Shown: positions 31,890 to 41,404, counted from the first letter of the stretch. The stretch is 64,000 nt of DNA from Nocardia inohanensis NBRC 100128 (GCF_001612945.1 NZ_BDBK01000016.1:124001-188000); one strand, 5' to 3'. The notes: generated from the sequence alone by a model not told the origin. Numbers and translations: made by a program.

Positions 31890-32054
31890 TCGCCTTGTCT
31901 AGCAGAACCGCTGGTTAAAAGGTGTGCGTCGGGCGGTTCGGCGCGTCCGGGCGTTTCCCGGTCCGTGTCGCGTACGCGCTGTCTTCCCATGTTTGCCCAT
32001 ACTGAGCCGGTACTTCCGGACGGCTTGTTTTCTCGGCTTGGAGAGGCAGGGTTG

Positions 32055-35000
32055 ATGGCACGCAACGGCTCGAGCGGGCTGGTGGACGGGGAACTGACCG
32101 AATCACTCATCCGGGCCCGGAGATTCTTCACTCGCGCCGATGTCTCCCCGGACCTGCGCAGCGAATACCTGCGCGGCGGCCGCCAGGCCGACGACTTCTA
32201 CCGGGACCGCTGGTCGCACGACAAGGTGGTGCGCTCCACGCACGGGGTGAACTGCACCGGCTCGTGCTCCTGGAAGGTGTACGTCAAGGACGGCATCATC
32301 ACCTGGGAGACCCAGGCCACCGACTATCCGAGCACCGGCCCGGATCGCCCGGAGTACGAGCCGCGCGGCTGCCCGCGCGGTGCGGCGTTCTCCTGGTACA
32401 CCTACTCGCCCACCCGGGTGCGCTACCCGTATATCCGCGCCGTGCTCCTCCAGATGTATCGAGAAGCCAAGGCGCGCACCAATGATCCGGTGCTGGCGTG
32501 GGCCTCCATCGTTGAGGATCCGGAGCAGGCGCGCAAGTACAAGAGCCTGCGCGGGCGCGGCGGTCTGGTCCGGGCCAGTTGGGAGGAGGCGGTCGAGTTG
32601 ATCGCCGCCGCGCACGTGCACACCATCAAGACCTACGGCCCGGATCGGGTGGCGGGTTTCTCGCCGATTCCCGCCATGTCCATGGCCTCCTTCGCCGCCG
32701 GCTCGCGCTTCATCTCCCTGCTCGGCGGCTGCATGCTCTCCTTCTACGACTTCTACGCCGACCTGCCGGTGGCCTCGCCGCAGGTCTTCGGCGACCAGAC
32801 CGACGTCCCGGAGTCCGGGGACTGGTGGGACGCCGGGTATCTCATCATGTGGGGCTCGAATGTGCCGGTCACCCGCACCCCGGACGCGCATTGGATGGCC
32901 GAGGCGCGCTACCGCGGCCAGAAGGTGGTCTCGATCGCCCCCGACTACGCCGACAATGTGAAGTTCGCCGATGAATGGCTCGCCCCGCATCCGGGCACCG
33001 ACGGCGCGCTGGCCATGGCGATGGGGCATGTGATCCTCAAAGAGTTCTTCGTGGACCGGCAGGTGCCGTACTTCCAGGAGTACGTGCGCAAATACAGCGA
33101 CCTGCCGTTCCTGGTGCGACTGGACAAGGCGGACGACGGTTTCCGTCCCGGCAAGTTCCTGACCGCCGCCGATCTGCCCGAGCATGCCGCGCAGCCGAAC
33201 GCCGAGTTCAAGACGGTGCTGCTGGACCAGCACGGAAATCCGGTGGTGCCCAACGGTTCGCTCGGCTTCCGCTTCGGCGAGGACGGCGCCGGCAAGTGGA
33301 ATCTGGAACTGGGTGAGCTGGAACCGCTGCTCTCGGTCGATGGCCAGGGCGCGGTGGCGGTGACCATGCCGCGCTTCGATACCGGTGACGGTTCGGCCGC
33401 GGAACTGAAGCGCGGCGTCCCGGCCCGCACCATCGGCGGCCAGCTGGTGACCACCGTCTTCGATCTGCTGCTGGCCCAGTACGGTGTGGCCCGCCCGGGC
33501 ATGCCGGGTGAATGGCCGCTCGGCTACGCCGATTCCAGCCAGCCCGGCACCCCGGCCTGGCAGGAGCTGATCACCGGTGTCCCCGCCGACAAGGCCGCCC
33601 GCATCGGCCGCGAATTCGCCGCCAATGCCGAGGAGTCCGGCGGCCGTTCGATGATCCTGCTCGGCGCGGGCACCAACCATTGGTTCCACTCCGACACCAT
33701 CTACCGCGCCTTCCTGGCCTTGACCACGCTCACCGGCTGCCAGGGCGTGAACGGCGGCGGCTGGGCGCATTACGTCGGCCAGGAGAAGTGCCGCCCGGTC
33801 ACCGGCTGGGCGCAGGTGGCCAATGCGCTGGACTGGTCGCGCCCGCCGCGCCAGATGATCCAGACCGCCTACTGGTACCTGCACACCGATCAGTTCCGTT
33901 ACGACCCGTTCTCGGCGGACCAGCTCACCACCACCTACGGTCGGGGCCGGTTCGCGGGCAAGACCACCGCGGACCTGGTGGCGCAATCGGCGCGGATGGG
34001 CTGGATGCCGTCCTTCCCCACCTTCGATCGCAATCCCCTCGAGCTCACCGAGGAGGCCCGCGCCCGCGACCTCGAACCCGCGGATTACGTGGTGTCCCAA
34101 CTGAAATCGGGTGAGCTGCGGTTCGCCTGCGAGGATCCGGACGAGCCGCGCAACTTCCCGCGCCTGCTCACCATCTGGCGCTCCAACCTGCTGGGCTCCT
34201 CGGCCAAGGGTGACGAGTACTTCCTCGAACACCTGCTGGGCGCGACCAATTCACTGCGCGCCGAGGAAGCGGGACCGGGGCAGCGACCCAAAGACGTTGT
34301 CTGGCACGAGGAAGCGCCCGTGGGCAAGCTCGATCTGCTGCTCACCCTGGACTTCCGCATGACCAGCACCACCATCTTCTCCGATGTGGTGCTGCCCGCG
34401 GCGACCTGGTACGAGAAGCACGACCTGTCCTCCACCGATATGCATCCGTACGTGCACTCCTTCAGCCCCGCGATCTCCCCGCCGTGGCAGACCCGCACCG
34501 ACTGGGATGCCTTCATGACCATCGGCAAGGAGTTCTCGCGGCTGGCGCGCGGGCATCTGGGCGTGCGCCGCGACCTGGTGGCGACCCCGCTGCTGCACGA
34601 CACCCCCGATGCGATGGCCAACCCGCACGGGGTGGTCCGGGACTGGAAAGCCGGTGAGTGCGAACCGATTCCGGGCAAGACCATGCCGCGCCTGACGGTG
34701 GTGGAGCGCGACTACACCGCCGTCTACGCCAAGATGAGCGCGCTGGGCCCGCTGCTGGACACGCTGGGCGCGACCACCAAGGGCATCACCTACCGGGTCG
34801 AGAAGGAGATCGACTACCTCGGCCGCAAGAACGGCATCGTGCGCGGCGGCCCGGCCGACGGCCGCCCTTCGCTGGTTCGCGATATCGATGCCTGCGAGGC
34901 GATCCTGGCGCTGTCGGGAACCACCAACGGGCACTTGGCGACCCAGGGTTTCCGCACCTTGGAGGAGCGCACCGGCACCCGGCTGGCGGATCTGGCGGCC

Positions 35001-35744
35001 GAGCACGAGGGCAAGCAGATCACCTTCGCCGACACCCAGGTCGCCCCGGTCCCGGTGATCACCTCCCCGGAATGGTCGGGCTCGGAGACCGGCGGCCGGC
35101 GCTACTCCCCGTTCACGGTGAACGTGGAGCGGAACAAGCCGTGGCACACCCTGACCGGCCGCCAGCACTTCTACCTCGACCACGATTGGATGTCGGAGGT
35201 CGGCGAACAGCTGCCGATCTACCGTCCGCCGTTGAACATGACCGCCCTCTTCGCCGAACCACCGCTGGGCGAGAACGGTGAGATGGGCCTGACCCTGCGC
35301 TATCTCACCCCGCATTCGAAGTGGTCCATCCACTCCGAATACCAGGACAACCTGTTCATGCTGAGCCTCTCGCGCGGCGGCCCGACCATCTGGATGTCCG
35401 ACCGTGATGCCGCGAAACTCGGTATCTCCGACAATGATTGGATCGAGGCCGTCAATCGCAACGGCGTGGTGGTGGCGCGCGCGGTGGTGTCTTCGCGGAT
35501 GCCGCAGGGCACGGTGTACATGCATCACGCCCAGGACCGGCTGATCGACGTCCCGCTCTCGGAGACCTCCGGCAAGCGCGGCGGCATCCACAATTCGCTG
35601 ACCCGGCTGCTCATCAAGCCGACGCATCTGATCGGTGGCTACGCCCAATTGTCCTTCGCCTTCAACTATCTCGGCCCGACCGGCAATCAACGTGACGAAG
35701 TGACGGTCATCCGCCGTCGTGGCCAGGAGGTGCGGTACCGATGA
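32055..35744 (+). CDS. narG: Respiratory nitrate reductase alpha subunit
   Basis: 1229-residue molybdenum-bis-MGD catalytic subunit that reduces nitrate to nitrite at the membrane. The N-terminal FS0 [4Fe-4S] site is HGVNCTGSC (about residues 60-68) with a further Cys in PRGCPRGAAFSWY (about 103). The molybdenum-ligand region and YTSAP-like binding loops follow in a full-length chain. ATG 32055 has GAGAGGCAGGG upstream, and 30 further in-frame codons before it are not family-like. It is the first gene of narGHJI, each overlapping the next by 4 bases. It sits divergent from narK. Confidence 0.95.
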   Translation: MARNGSSGLVDGELTESLIRARRFFTRADVSPDLRSEYLRGGRQADDFYRDRWSHDKVVRSTHGVNCTGSCSWKVYVKDGIITWETQATDYPSTGPDRPEYEPRGCPRGAAFSWYTYSPTRVRYPYIRAVLLQMYREAKARTNDPVLAWASIVEDPEQARKYKSLRGRGGLVRASWEEAVELIAAAHVHTIKTYGPDRVAGFSPIPAMSMASFAAGSRFISLLGGCMLSFYDFYADLPVASPQVFGDQTDVPESGDWWDAGYLIMWGSNVPVTRTPDAHWMAEARYRGQKVVSIAPDYADNVKFADEWLAPHPGTDGALAMAMGHVILKEFFVDRQVPYFQEYVRKYSDLPFLVRLDKADDGFRPGKFLTAADLPEHAAQPNAEFKTVLLDQHGNPVVPNGSLGFRFGEDGAGKWNLELGELEPLLSVDGQGAVAVTMPRFDTGDGSAAELKRGVPARTIGGQLVTTVFDLLLAQYGVARPGMPGEWPLGYADSSQPGTPAWQELITGVPADKAARIGREFAANAEESGGRSMILLGAGTNHWFHSDTIYRAFLALTTLTGCQGVNGGGWAHYVGQEKCRPVTGWAQVANALDWSRPPRQMIQTAYWYLHTDQFRYDPFSADQLTTTYGRGRFAGKTTADLVAQSARMGWMPSFPTFDRNPLELTEEARARDLEPADYVVSQLKSGELRFACEDPDEPRNFPRLLTIWRSNLLGSSAKGDEYFLEHLLGATNSLRAEEAGPGQRPKDVVWHEEAPVGKLDLLLTLDFRMTSTTIFSDVVLPAATWYEKHDLSSTDMHPYVHSFSPAISPPWQTRTDWDAFMTIGKEFSRLARGHLGVRRDLVATPLLHDTPDAMANPHGVVRDWKAGECEPIPGKTMPRLTVVERDYTAVYAKMSALGPLLDTLGATTKGITYRVEKEIDYLGRKNGIVRGGPADGRPSLVRDIDACEAILALSGTTNGHLATQGFRTLEERTGTRLADLAAEHEGKQITFADTQVAPVPVITSPEWSGSETGGRRYSPFTVNVERNKPWHTLTGRQHFYLDHDWMSEVGEQLPIYRPPLNMTALFAEPPLGENGEMGLTLRYLTPHSKWSIHSEYQDNLFMLSLSRGGPTIWMSDRDAAKLGISDNDWIEAVNRNGVVVARAVVSSRMPQGTVYMHHAQDRLIDVPLSETSGKRGGIHNSLTRLLIKPTHLIGGYAQLSFAFNYLGPTGNQRDEVTVIRRRGQEVRYR

Positions 35745-37399
35745 AACCCATGGCGCAGCTGGCGATGGTGATGAACCTCGACAAATGCATCGGCTGCCAC
35801 ACCTGCTCGGTCACCTGTAAGCAGACCTGGACCAACCGGGCCGGCGTCGAGTACGTGTGGTTCAACAATGTGGAAACCCGTCCGGGCCAAGGCTATCCGC
35901 GCACGTATGAGGATCAGCGGAAGTGGCGCGGCGGCTGGACGCTGGATCGCAAGGGACGGTTGAAGCTGCGCGGCGGCGGGCGCTACAAGAAGCTGTTCAC
36001 CATCTTCGACAATCCGATCCTGCCCGAGCTGTCCGACTACTACGAGCCGTGGACCTACGACTACGAGACGCTGACCACCGCTCCGGTGCAGCAGAACACC
36101 CCGGTCGCGCGCCCGAAGTCATTGATCACCGGCAAGGACACCGCCATCACCTGGTCGGCCAACTGGGACGACAACCTCGGCGGCGCACCGCAACTCGCAT
36201 CGCAGGACCCTATCGCGAAGAAGCTCGGCGACAAGGTGAAGTTCGAATTCGAGAACACCTTCATGTTCTATCTGCCGCGCATCTGCGAACACTGCCTCAA
36301 TCCGGCGTGTGCCGCCTCCTGTCCGTCGGGAGCCATCTACAAGCGGTCCGAGGACGGGATCGTGCTGGTGGATCAGGACAAATGCCGGGGCTGGCGAATG
36401 TGCGTCTCGGGCTGCCCGTACAAGAAGGTGTTCTTCAATCACCGCACCGGCAAGGCCGAGAAATGCACGTTCTGCTTCCCGCGCCTGGAGGTCGGCCTGC
36501 CGACGGTGTGCGCGGAGACCTGTGTCGGGCGGCTGCGCTACATCGGCGTCATGCTCTACGACGCCGACACCGTGGCCGAGGTGGCCGCCACCCCCGATGA
36601 GAAGGATCTGTATGCGGCGCAACGGGATGCGTTCCTGGACCCGTTCGATCCGGAGGTGATCGCGGCCTGTGAGCGCGCCGGTATGCCGCGCGATTGGGTG
36701 CTGGCCGCCCAGCAGTCCCCGGTGTACGCGCTGATCCGCAAGTACCGGGTGGCGTTGCCGCTGCATCCGGAGTACCGGACCGTGCCGATGGTCTGGTACA
36801 TCCCGCCGTTGTCGCCGGTGGTGGACGCGCTCCGCGACACCGGCCACGACGCGGAGGATCACGGCAATCTCTTCGCCGCCATCGAAGCCTTGCGAATCCC
36901 GGTGGAGTATTTGGCGGAACTCTTCACCGCGGGTGATGTGGCGCCGGTCAACGATGTGCTGCGCAAGCTGGCCGCCATGCGCAGCTATATGCGCGATATC
37001 AACCTCGGCCGCGACACCCGCCCCGAGATACCGGAGCGGGTCGGCATGACCGAGGAGGACATCTATGACATGTACCGGCTGCTGGCCATCGCCAAATACG
37101 AACAGCGCTATGTGATTCCGGCCGCGCACGAGGAGCAGGCGCACGGGCTGGAGGAGCTCGCCACCGAGTGCAGCCTGGACTATGACGGCGGGCCGGGCAT
37201 GAACGGCCCCTTCGGTGAGAGCTCCGGGGCGCCGACGCCGGTGGCGGTGGAGAACTTCCGCATGTTGCAGGAGCGGCAGACGGCCGACGCATCGGTGCCG
37301 GTGCAGGGCAGCGGCCGGGTGAACCTGCTCAACTGGGACGGTCGCGGTAATCCCGACGGGCTGATGCCGCGCGGTAACGGTGGAAGGCATCGGAAATGA
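35741..37399 (+). CDS. narH: Respiratory nitrate reductase beta subunit
   Basis: 552-residue electron-transfer subunit with four Fe-S clusters. Cys motifs are visible: CIGCHTCSVTC near residues 12-22, CEHCLNPACAASCPSG around 184-199, CRGWRMCVSGCPY around 214-226, and CTFC around 241-244 with CAETCVGRLRY. As in E. coli NarH, one Cys position in the third group is a Trp (CRGWRMC), the expected [3Fe-4S] site. It overlaps narG by 4 bases (ATGA). Confidence 0.95.
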   Translation: MKPMAQLAMVMNLDKCIGCHTCSVTCKQTWTNRAGVEYVWFNNVETRPGQGYPRTYEDQRKWRGGWTLDRKGRLKLRGGGRYKKLFTIFDNPILPELSDYYEPWTYDYETLTTAPVQQNTPVARPKSLITGKDTAITWSANWDDNLGGAPQLASQDPIAKKLGDKVKFEFENTFMFYLPRICEHCLNPACAASCPSGAIYKRSEDGIVLVDQDKCRGWRMCVSGCPYKKVFFNHRTGKAEKCTFCFPRLEVGLPTVCAETCVGRLRYIGVMLYDADTVAEVAATPDEKDLYAAQRDAFLDPFDPEVIAACERAGMPRDWVLAAQQSPVYALIRKYRVALPLHPEYRTVPMVWYIPPLSPVVDALRDTGHDAEDHGNLFAAIEALRIPVEYLAELFTAGDVAPVNDVLRKLAAMRSYMRDINLGRDTRPEIPERVGMTEEDIYDMYRLLAIAKYEQRYVIPAAHEEQAHGLEELATECSLDYDGGPGMNGPFGESSGAPTPVAVENFRMLQERQTADASVPVQGSGRVNLLNWDGRGNPDGLMPRGNGGRHRK

Positions 37400-38034
37400 A
37401 GGTGAGCGGTGCCGACCGGGCGGCGGCATGGCAGGCGCAATCGCTGCTGCTCGGGTATCCCGACGACGAGATGCGGTCCCAGCTGCCGATGCTGGGGCGG
37501 GTGGCGCGGGCGCTGCCGGAGCCGATCGGCGCGCCGCTGGGGTCGGTGGTCACCTATTTGGAGCAGGGCGAATCGCTCACGGTGACAACCGAATACGTGG
37601 ACACCTTCGACCATCGCAAACGCTTCAGCCCGTACCTGACCTGGTTCCTGTACGGCGATACCCGCAAGCGCGGTATGGCCCTGCTGCGCTTCAAGCAGCT
37701 CTACCGCGCCGCCGGCCTGGTGCTCGACGACGGTGAACTCTCCGATCACCTCGCGGTGGTGCTCGAGTTCGCCGCCGCCCACCCGCTGCCCGGCCGGGAA
37801 CTCCTGGAAGAGCACCGCGCGGGCATCGAGGTGATGCGAATGGCCTTGCGCGAGGCCGAATCCCCGTGGACGGGCGTGCTCGACTCGGTCAGTGCCAGCC
37901 TGTCCCCGCTGCGCGGCGAAGAACGTGACGCCGTGGCGAAGCTGATCGCCGCCGGACCGCCCGGCGAGGATGTCGGCCTGGAGCCGTTCGCCCCGCCCAC
38001 CTACCTGCCGGAATTCATCGGAGGCCGTCGATGA
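37396..38034 (+). CDS. narJ: Nitrate reductase assembly chaperone
   Basis: 212-residue NarJ, the dedicated chaperone that inserts the molybdenum cofactor into NarG and is not part of the final enzyme. Helical bundle of the TorD/NarJ family with QAQSLLLGYPDDEMRSQLPML at the N-terminus and the FDHRKRFSPYLTWFLYGDTRKRGMALLRF segment that is the hallmark of NarJ. It overlaps both neighbours by 4 bases. Confidence 0.92.
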   Translation: MKVSGADRAAAWQAQSLLLGYPDDEMRSQLPMLGRVARALPEPIGAPLGSVVTYLEQGESLTVTTEYVDTFDHRKRFSPYLTWFLYGDTRKRGMALLRFKQLYRAAGLVLDDGELSDHLAVVLEFAAAHPLPGRELLEEHRAGIEVMRMALREAESPWTGVLDSVSASLSPLRGEERDAVAKLIAAGPPGEDVGLEPFAPPTYLPEFIGGRR

Positions 38035-38765
38035 CGTTGAGCGCCAAGGACTATCTGCTGTGGGTCGCGGTCCCGTACGTGGCCCTGGCCGTCTGTATCG
38101 TCGGCCTGCTCTGGCGCTACCGCTACGACAAGTTCGGCTGGACCACCCGCTCGTCGCAGCTGTACGAGAACCGTCTGCTGCGCCTGGGCAGCCCGCTGTT
38201 CCACTACGGCATCGTCTTCGTTTTTCTCGGCCACGTCATCGGCCTGGTGATCCCGGAATCCTGGACCGAGCGGATCGGCATCAGCGAATCCGCTTATCAC
38301 GCCGCATCTTTCAGTCTCGGCGCGGTCGCCGGGGTGGCGACCGTCGTCGGCTTGATCATCCTCGTCTACCGCCGCCGCACCGTCGGCCCGGTCTTCTCCG
38401 CGACCACCCGCAACGACAAGGTCATGTATGTGCTGCTGGGGCTGACCCTGGTGCTCGGGCTCGGGGCGACGTTGTACGGCAACCTGACCGGGCACCCGCA
38501 CAACTACCGCGAGGACATCGCACCCTGGTTCCGCTCCATCTTCTACTTCCAGCCGAAGCCGGAGCTGATGGTCGAGGCCCCCGTGGGATTCCAGCTGCAC
38601 GCCCTCGCCGCCTGCGCGCTGTTCGCCTTCTGGCCGTTCAGCCGCCTGGTGCACGTGTTCTCCGCGCCCGTCGGCTACCTCTCCCGGCCGTACGTGGTGT
38701 ACCGCAGCCGTGACGCGCGTTCCCTGGGCGCGAAGGAACCGCGGCGTGGCTGGGAACGGGTGTGA
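38031..38765 (+). CDS. narI: Respiratory nitrate reductase gamma subunit (cytochrome b)
   Basis: 244-residue di-heme b membrane subunit that oxidises menaquinol. Five membrane helices; heme-ligand histidines lie in SPLFHYGIVFVFLGHVIGL (helix 2) and in LHALAACALFAFWPFSRLVHVF (helix 5). The N-terminal helix (LLWVAVPYVALAVCIVGLL) and the long cytoplasmic C-terminus ending RGWERV are typical. A large inverted repeat overlapping the stop codon (38753-38802) acts as a terminator. Confidence 0.94.
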   Translation: MTLSAKDYLLWVAVPYVALAVCIVGLLWRYRYDKFGWTTRSSQLYENRLLRLGSPLFHYGIVFVFLGHVIGLVIPESWTERIGISESAYHAASFSLGAVAGVATVVGLIILVYRRRTVGPVFSATTRNDKVMYVLLGLTLVLGLGATLYGNLTGHPHNYREDIAPWFRSIFYFQPKPELMVEAPVGFQLHALAACALFAFWPFSRLVHVFSAPVGYLSRPYVVYRSRDARSLGAKEPRRGWERV

Positions 38766-38802
38766 GGCAGGGCCTTTCGAGCCTGCGCCGCACACCCGTT
38801 CC
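38753..38802. terminator. Bidirectional terminator between narI and the LppX-like operon
   Basis: A perfect 12-bp stem GGAACGGGTGTG (38753-38764)/CACACCCGTTCC (38791-38802) with an inner 5-bp stem GCAGG/CCTGC (38767-38771/38782-38786). It overlaps the narI stop and ends 6 bases before the minus-strand lipoprotein gene stop, so it can end transcription from both sides. Confidence 0.75.
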
Positions 38803-38807
38803 GGGGC

Positions 38808-39509
38808 TCAATCGATCGCCGGAACGCTGACCTTCCGGTTGAGATCCGACAGCGCGAAGTCGATGGTCACCGGTGCGCCGTCGGCTCCGGGCACCGTCAG
38901 CCGCGTACCGACCGGCAGATGCCGTCCCGTCGCCGCGAACCACACGGTGAGCCGGGCATCCTCGCGAATGGTGGGCAGCCACACCTGAGCGTCCGCGCGG
39001 GGCACGGTACCGGTGACGCGGAACGCAAGCACCCCGTCGATTGTCTCCCGGACCTCGGTGCGGGCATCGCTGATATTGGCCAGCATCCGGGCCAGCCCGC
39101 GCTCGGGATCCAGCAGCGTGGACGGTATCGGCAGTTCGCCTGCCCCCGAGAGTTTCGGCGCGGGATTGAATTTCCCACTCGCCGATTTCGTGTACAGCTG
39201 ACTGTCCCGCTCGACGAACTCCACGCGCTGGGAACGGTTCGCGCCCAGCACGATATCGGCGGCCCCCACCGACGCGCCCGGCTCGGACTTGTGCGGCGCG
39301 CGCACATCGGCCGAGAAGGTCCGCGCCGCCAGCCCCGGCACCGGCGCCGAGGCCGACATCTCGACATGGGCGCTGGTGACGTCTCCGCTCGCGGCCCGCG
39401 CGCCGCGCAACAGGAACCCGGCATCGGGCAGCCCGCCGGTACCGTCCCAGCAAGCGGTGGCCCCGGCGAGCACGGCCAGGGCGACAGTGATGCGCCAGAT
39501 GATCTTCAT
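38808..39509 (-). CDS. LppX/LprG-like lipoprotein
   Basis: 233-residue lipoprotein of the LppX_LprAFG family, which carries hydrophobic lipids across the periplasm of mycolata (LppX for phthiocerol dimycocerosates, LprG for triacylated lipoglycans). The signal peptide ends at a lipobox (GATAC, Cys about residue 20). The mature beta-rich part (DVTSAHVEMSASAPVP, TFSADVRAPH, ADIVLGANRSQRVEFVERDSQLYT) matches the family's half-barrel. It is the last gene of the minus-strand operon. Its start overlaps the hot-dog gene's stop, so it is coupled to the dehydratases. It may carry the cluster's lipid product outward; this is inference. Confidence 0.82.
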   Translation of the reverse strand: MKIIWRITVALAVLAGATACWDGTGGLPDAGFLLRGARAASGDVTSAHVEMSASAPVPGLAARTFSADVRAPHKSEPGASVGAADIVLGANRSQRVEFVERDSQLYTKSASGKFNPAPKLSGAGELPIPSTLLDPERGLARMLANISDARTEVRETIDGVLAFRVTGTVPRADAQVWLPTIREDARLTVWFAATGRHLPVGTRLTVPGADGAPVTIDFALSDLNRKVSVPAID

Positions 39510-39916
39510 CGCGCCACCGCCACGGTCTCGATGGTGACCGCCGGCTCGGCGTCCACCCGCGCTTCGACGCACCAATCGTTTTGCGCCGCATCCGGATCCG
39601 ACCGTACCCACACCTCGATCTCGACCGCGTCGCCGGGAACGATGAAGCGCCGGAAGCGGAATCGGTCCGCAGCGCGCAGCCGCAGCCAGGGATCGTCGGC
39701 GGCGATCCGGATCAGCGCCAGCGCGCTCTCCACCAGCAGCACGCCCGGCAGCACCGGATAGCGCGGGAAGTGCGTGGCGAACAACGGCAGCGTGCCGGTC
39801 ACATTGAGGTAGCCGCGGGCGCGGCGGCCGGGCTCGAGCAGGTCGATACGGTCCAGACGCGGCGCGCCCAGGGTCGCGGGGCCGAGCGCCGGCGTCTCCA
39901 GCATGGCTTCTTTCAC
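39506..39916 (-). CDS. Hot-dog-fold dehydratase (FabZ/ApeI-like)
   Basis: 136-residue single hot-dog domain. The FabZ active-site pattern THFPRYPVLPGVLLVES is intact, with His about 49 and Glu about 63, so it could dehydrate 3-hydroxyacyl-ACP. The C-terminal strands (FRFRRFIVPGDAVEIEVWV) fit the family. GTG 39916 overlaps the upstream stop (GTGA); ATG 39904 is the alternative. It lies next to a second hot-dog gene and an LppX-like lipoprotein. Two such dehydratases occur together in aryl-polyene clusters. Confidence 0.75.
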   Translation of the reverse strand: MKEAMLETPALGPATLGAPRLDRIDLLEPGRRARGYLNVTGTLPLFATHFPRYPVLPGVLLVESALALIRIAADDPWLRLRAADRFRFRRFIVPGDAVEIEVWVRSDPDAAQNDWCVEARVDAEPAVTIETVAVAR

Positions 39917-40377
39917 TGTCGGCTCCAATCCAATGGTCCGCGGCCGAGCAGCGCGTGCGCCAGCCGTTCGGTGTCGGCGGGATCGTCGAGGCGATCGGCG
40001 TCGATGAGCGCGCACATCAGGTTGCGGACGACCAGGATCGGGTGCTCGCCCACCGTCACCCGCCCGTGCACGACCGCGGTGCGCCGATGCGCCGAGACCA
40101 CCTCCGCGCTCATGCGCAGCACATCGCCGGGCGTCGCCTCGCCCAGCACGCTCACCTCGCCGATGCCGAGCAGGGCGGCGCGCTTGCGATGTTCGGAACT
40201 CAGCAGCACCAGCCAGGCGCCGGCCTGGCACAGCGCCTCGAGCACCACCCCGAACGGGGCGACCGGCCCGGCGGCGGAGTGCTGCCAGTAGTCCTCGTAC
40301 ACCGAGGTGGCCTTGCGGGCGGTGATGTGCCGCATGGGTTCCCACGACTCCACCCGATCGATCAAATGAAATCGCAT
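39913..40377 (-). CDS. Hot-dog-fold protein, divergent dehydratase
   Basis: 154-residue FabZ/FabA-related hot-dog protein. The central helix region reads GVVLEALCQAGAWLVLLSS, like FabZ (Glu retained), but the usual HFPGxP stretch with its catalytic His is replaced by YWQHSAAGPVAP, so catalysis is uncertain. MRFHLIDRVESWEP at the N-terminus matches the FabZ LLIDR start. Six bases separate it from the upstream gene. It is possibly a thioesterase-like or dehydratase partner for the 39506-39916 protein. Confidence 0.65.
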   Translation of the reverse strand: MRFHLIDRVESWEPMRHITARKATSVYEDYWQHSAAGPVAPFGVVLEALCQAGAWLVLLSSEHRKRAALLGIGEVSVLGEATPGDVLRMSAEVVSAHRRTAVVHGRVTVGEHPILVVRNLMCALIDADRLDDPADTERLAHALLGRGPLDWSRQ

Positions 40378-40382
40378 GTCGT

Positions 40383-41006
40383 TCAGTCTTTTCCGAAGCT
40401 GTCACGGAGCTGGGTGGCCAGCGGCTCCGAGACCGCGCCGATCAGGCGGTCGAGCGCCGCCGCATCCGCGATACGGGCCGCGGCGCTGTGGATCTGACCG
40501 GCGTCGAGCACGGCGACGCAGCGCGCCAGATAGGCGGCGGGCAGGATCTCGATCATTTCTCCGAGCGTGGTCCAATCCTCCAGCTCGGCCAGCGCCCGGG
40601 CCGCCGCGATCAACTGTTCGCGCGGCAGGCCCGCGATGATCGGTGCGGAGCGCCGCAGATCGAGATGGGTGGCGACCAGCGCCAGATACCGTGCGGGCAG
40701 CCGCTGGGCCACGGCCACCGCCCGCTCGGTATCGAGCACGGAGGCCAGATACGCCGTCCACAGCGGATTGTCGTTGCGGGTGGCGACCTTGGCCGCGATG
40801 GGCGGCGGGATGACCTTGGTGACGGCCGCGATCTTGCCGAGGCCCGGGGCCACCGTGTCGTGGAACAGGTCGGCCACCGAATGCCGCAGCGCCGCGATGT
40901 CTTCGGCGGGCAGCTGGGTCAGGTACCCGATCCGCTCGAACGGCACCCCGAGCGCGCGCGCCAGCCGGGTGACCTCGATCTCCGCGGGCGCCGGCGAGGT
41001 GCTCAC
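40383..41006 (-). CDS. Unrecognised helical protein
   Basis: 207-residue protein with no family I can name. It is mostly alpha-helical, with repeats of the type LPARYLALVATHLDL, IAGLPREQLIAAARALAEL and LPAAYLARCVAVLDAGQIHSAAARI spaced about 35-45 residues apart, loosely like the N-terminal repeats of MgtE, but no transporter domain follows. No signal peptide. The GTG start overlaps the upstream 85-residue gene stop by 4 bases. It is conserved here with hot-dog and lipoprotein genes, so it probably serves the cluster. Confidence 0.55.
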   Translation of the reverse strand: MSTSPAPAEIEVTRLARALGVPFERIGYLTQLPAEDIAALRHSVADLFHDTVAPGLGKIAAVTKVIPPPIAAKVATRNDNPLWTAYLASVLDTERAVAVAQRLPARYLALVATHLDLRRSAPIIAGLPREQLIAAARALAELEDWTTLGEMIEILPAAYLARCVAVLDAGQIHSAAARIADAAALDRLIGAVSEPLATQLRDSFGKD

Positions 41007-41260
41007 CGCCCCACCGCCTTCCGCACCACCGGGCGCAGGAAGCCGGGCACATTGTCCAGGGCGCCCAGTGCGGCGTAGGAAAGTTCTTGGAGCAGGCGCT
41101 GATTCGCCTGTTCGATCAGGTCCGCCAGCTCCTCGAGCTGATCGGCGGGCAGCGCCGCGAGACTCTCGGGTGCTCGCGTCCGCAGGACGGCGGTCAGTTT
41201 GTCGAAGCCGCCCGGTGCTGCCGCGGCGGAGGTCGCCGGGCCGGAATCAGGTGGAGTCAT
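41003..41260 (-). CDS. Unrecognised small protein
   Basis: 85-residue protein. The N-terminal 20 residues are Pro/Ala/Ser-rich, then one long amphipathic helix (PADQLEELADLIEQANQRLLQELSYAALG) and a C-terminal basic helix (FLRPVVRKAVGR). First gene of the minus-strand operon, divergent from the plus-strand polyketide operon. It overlaps the next gene by 4 bases. It could be a small partner of the 40383-41006 protein. Function unknown. Confidence 0.5.
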   Translation of the reverse strand: MTPPDSGPATSAAAAPGGFDKLTAVLRTRAPESLAALPADQLEELADLIEQANQRLLQELSYAALGALDNVPGFLRPVVRKAVGR

Positions 41261-41404
41261 TTCACACTCTTCACTGGAGAAGCGGTCGCGACGGGGCGTA
41301 CTCGGCATCGAGTAGTGATCGAGAACCGCAGTGATACAAGGGGATCGGAGAACTCGCGAGTGTGTGGCCGGAGCTTAACACGGCGGATGCCGGATGCGCC
41401 GTCG

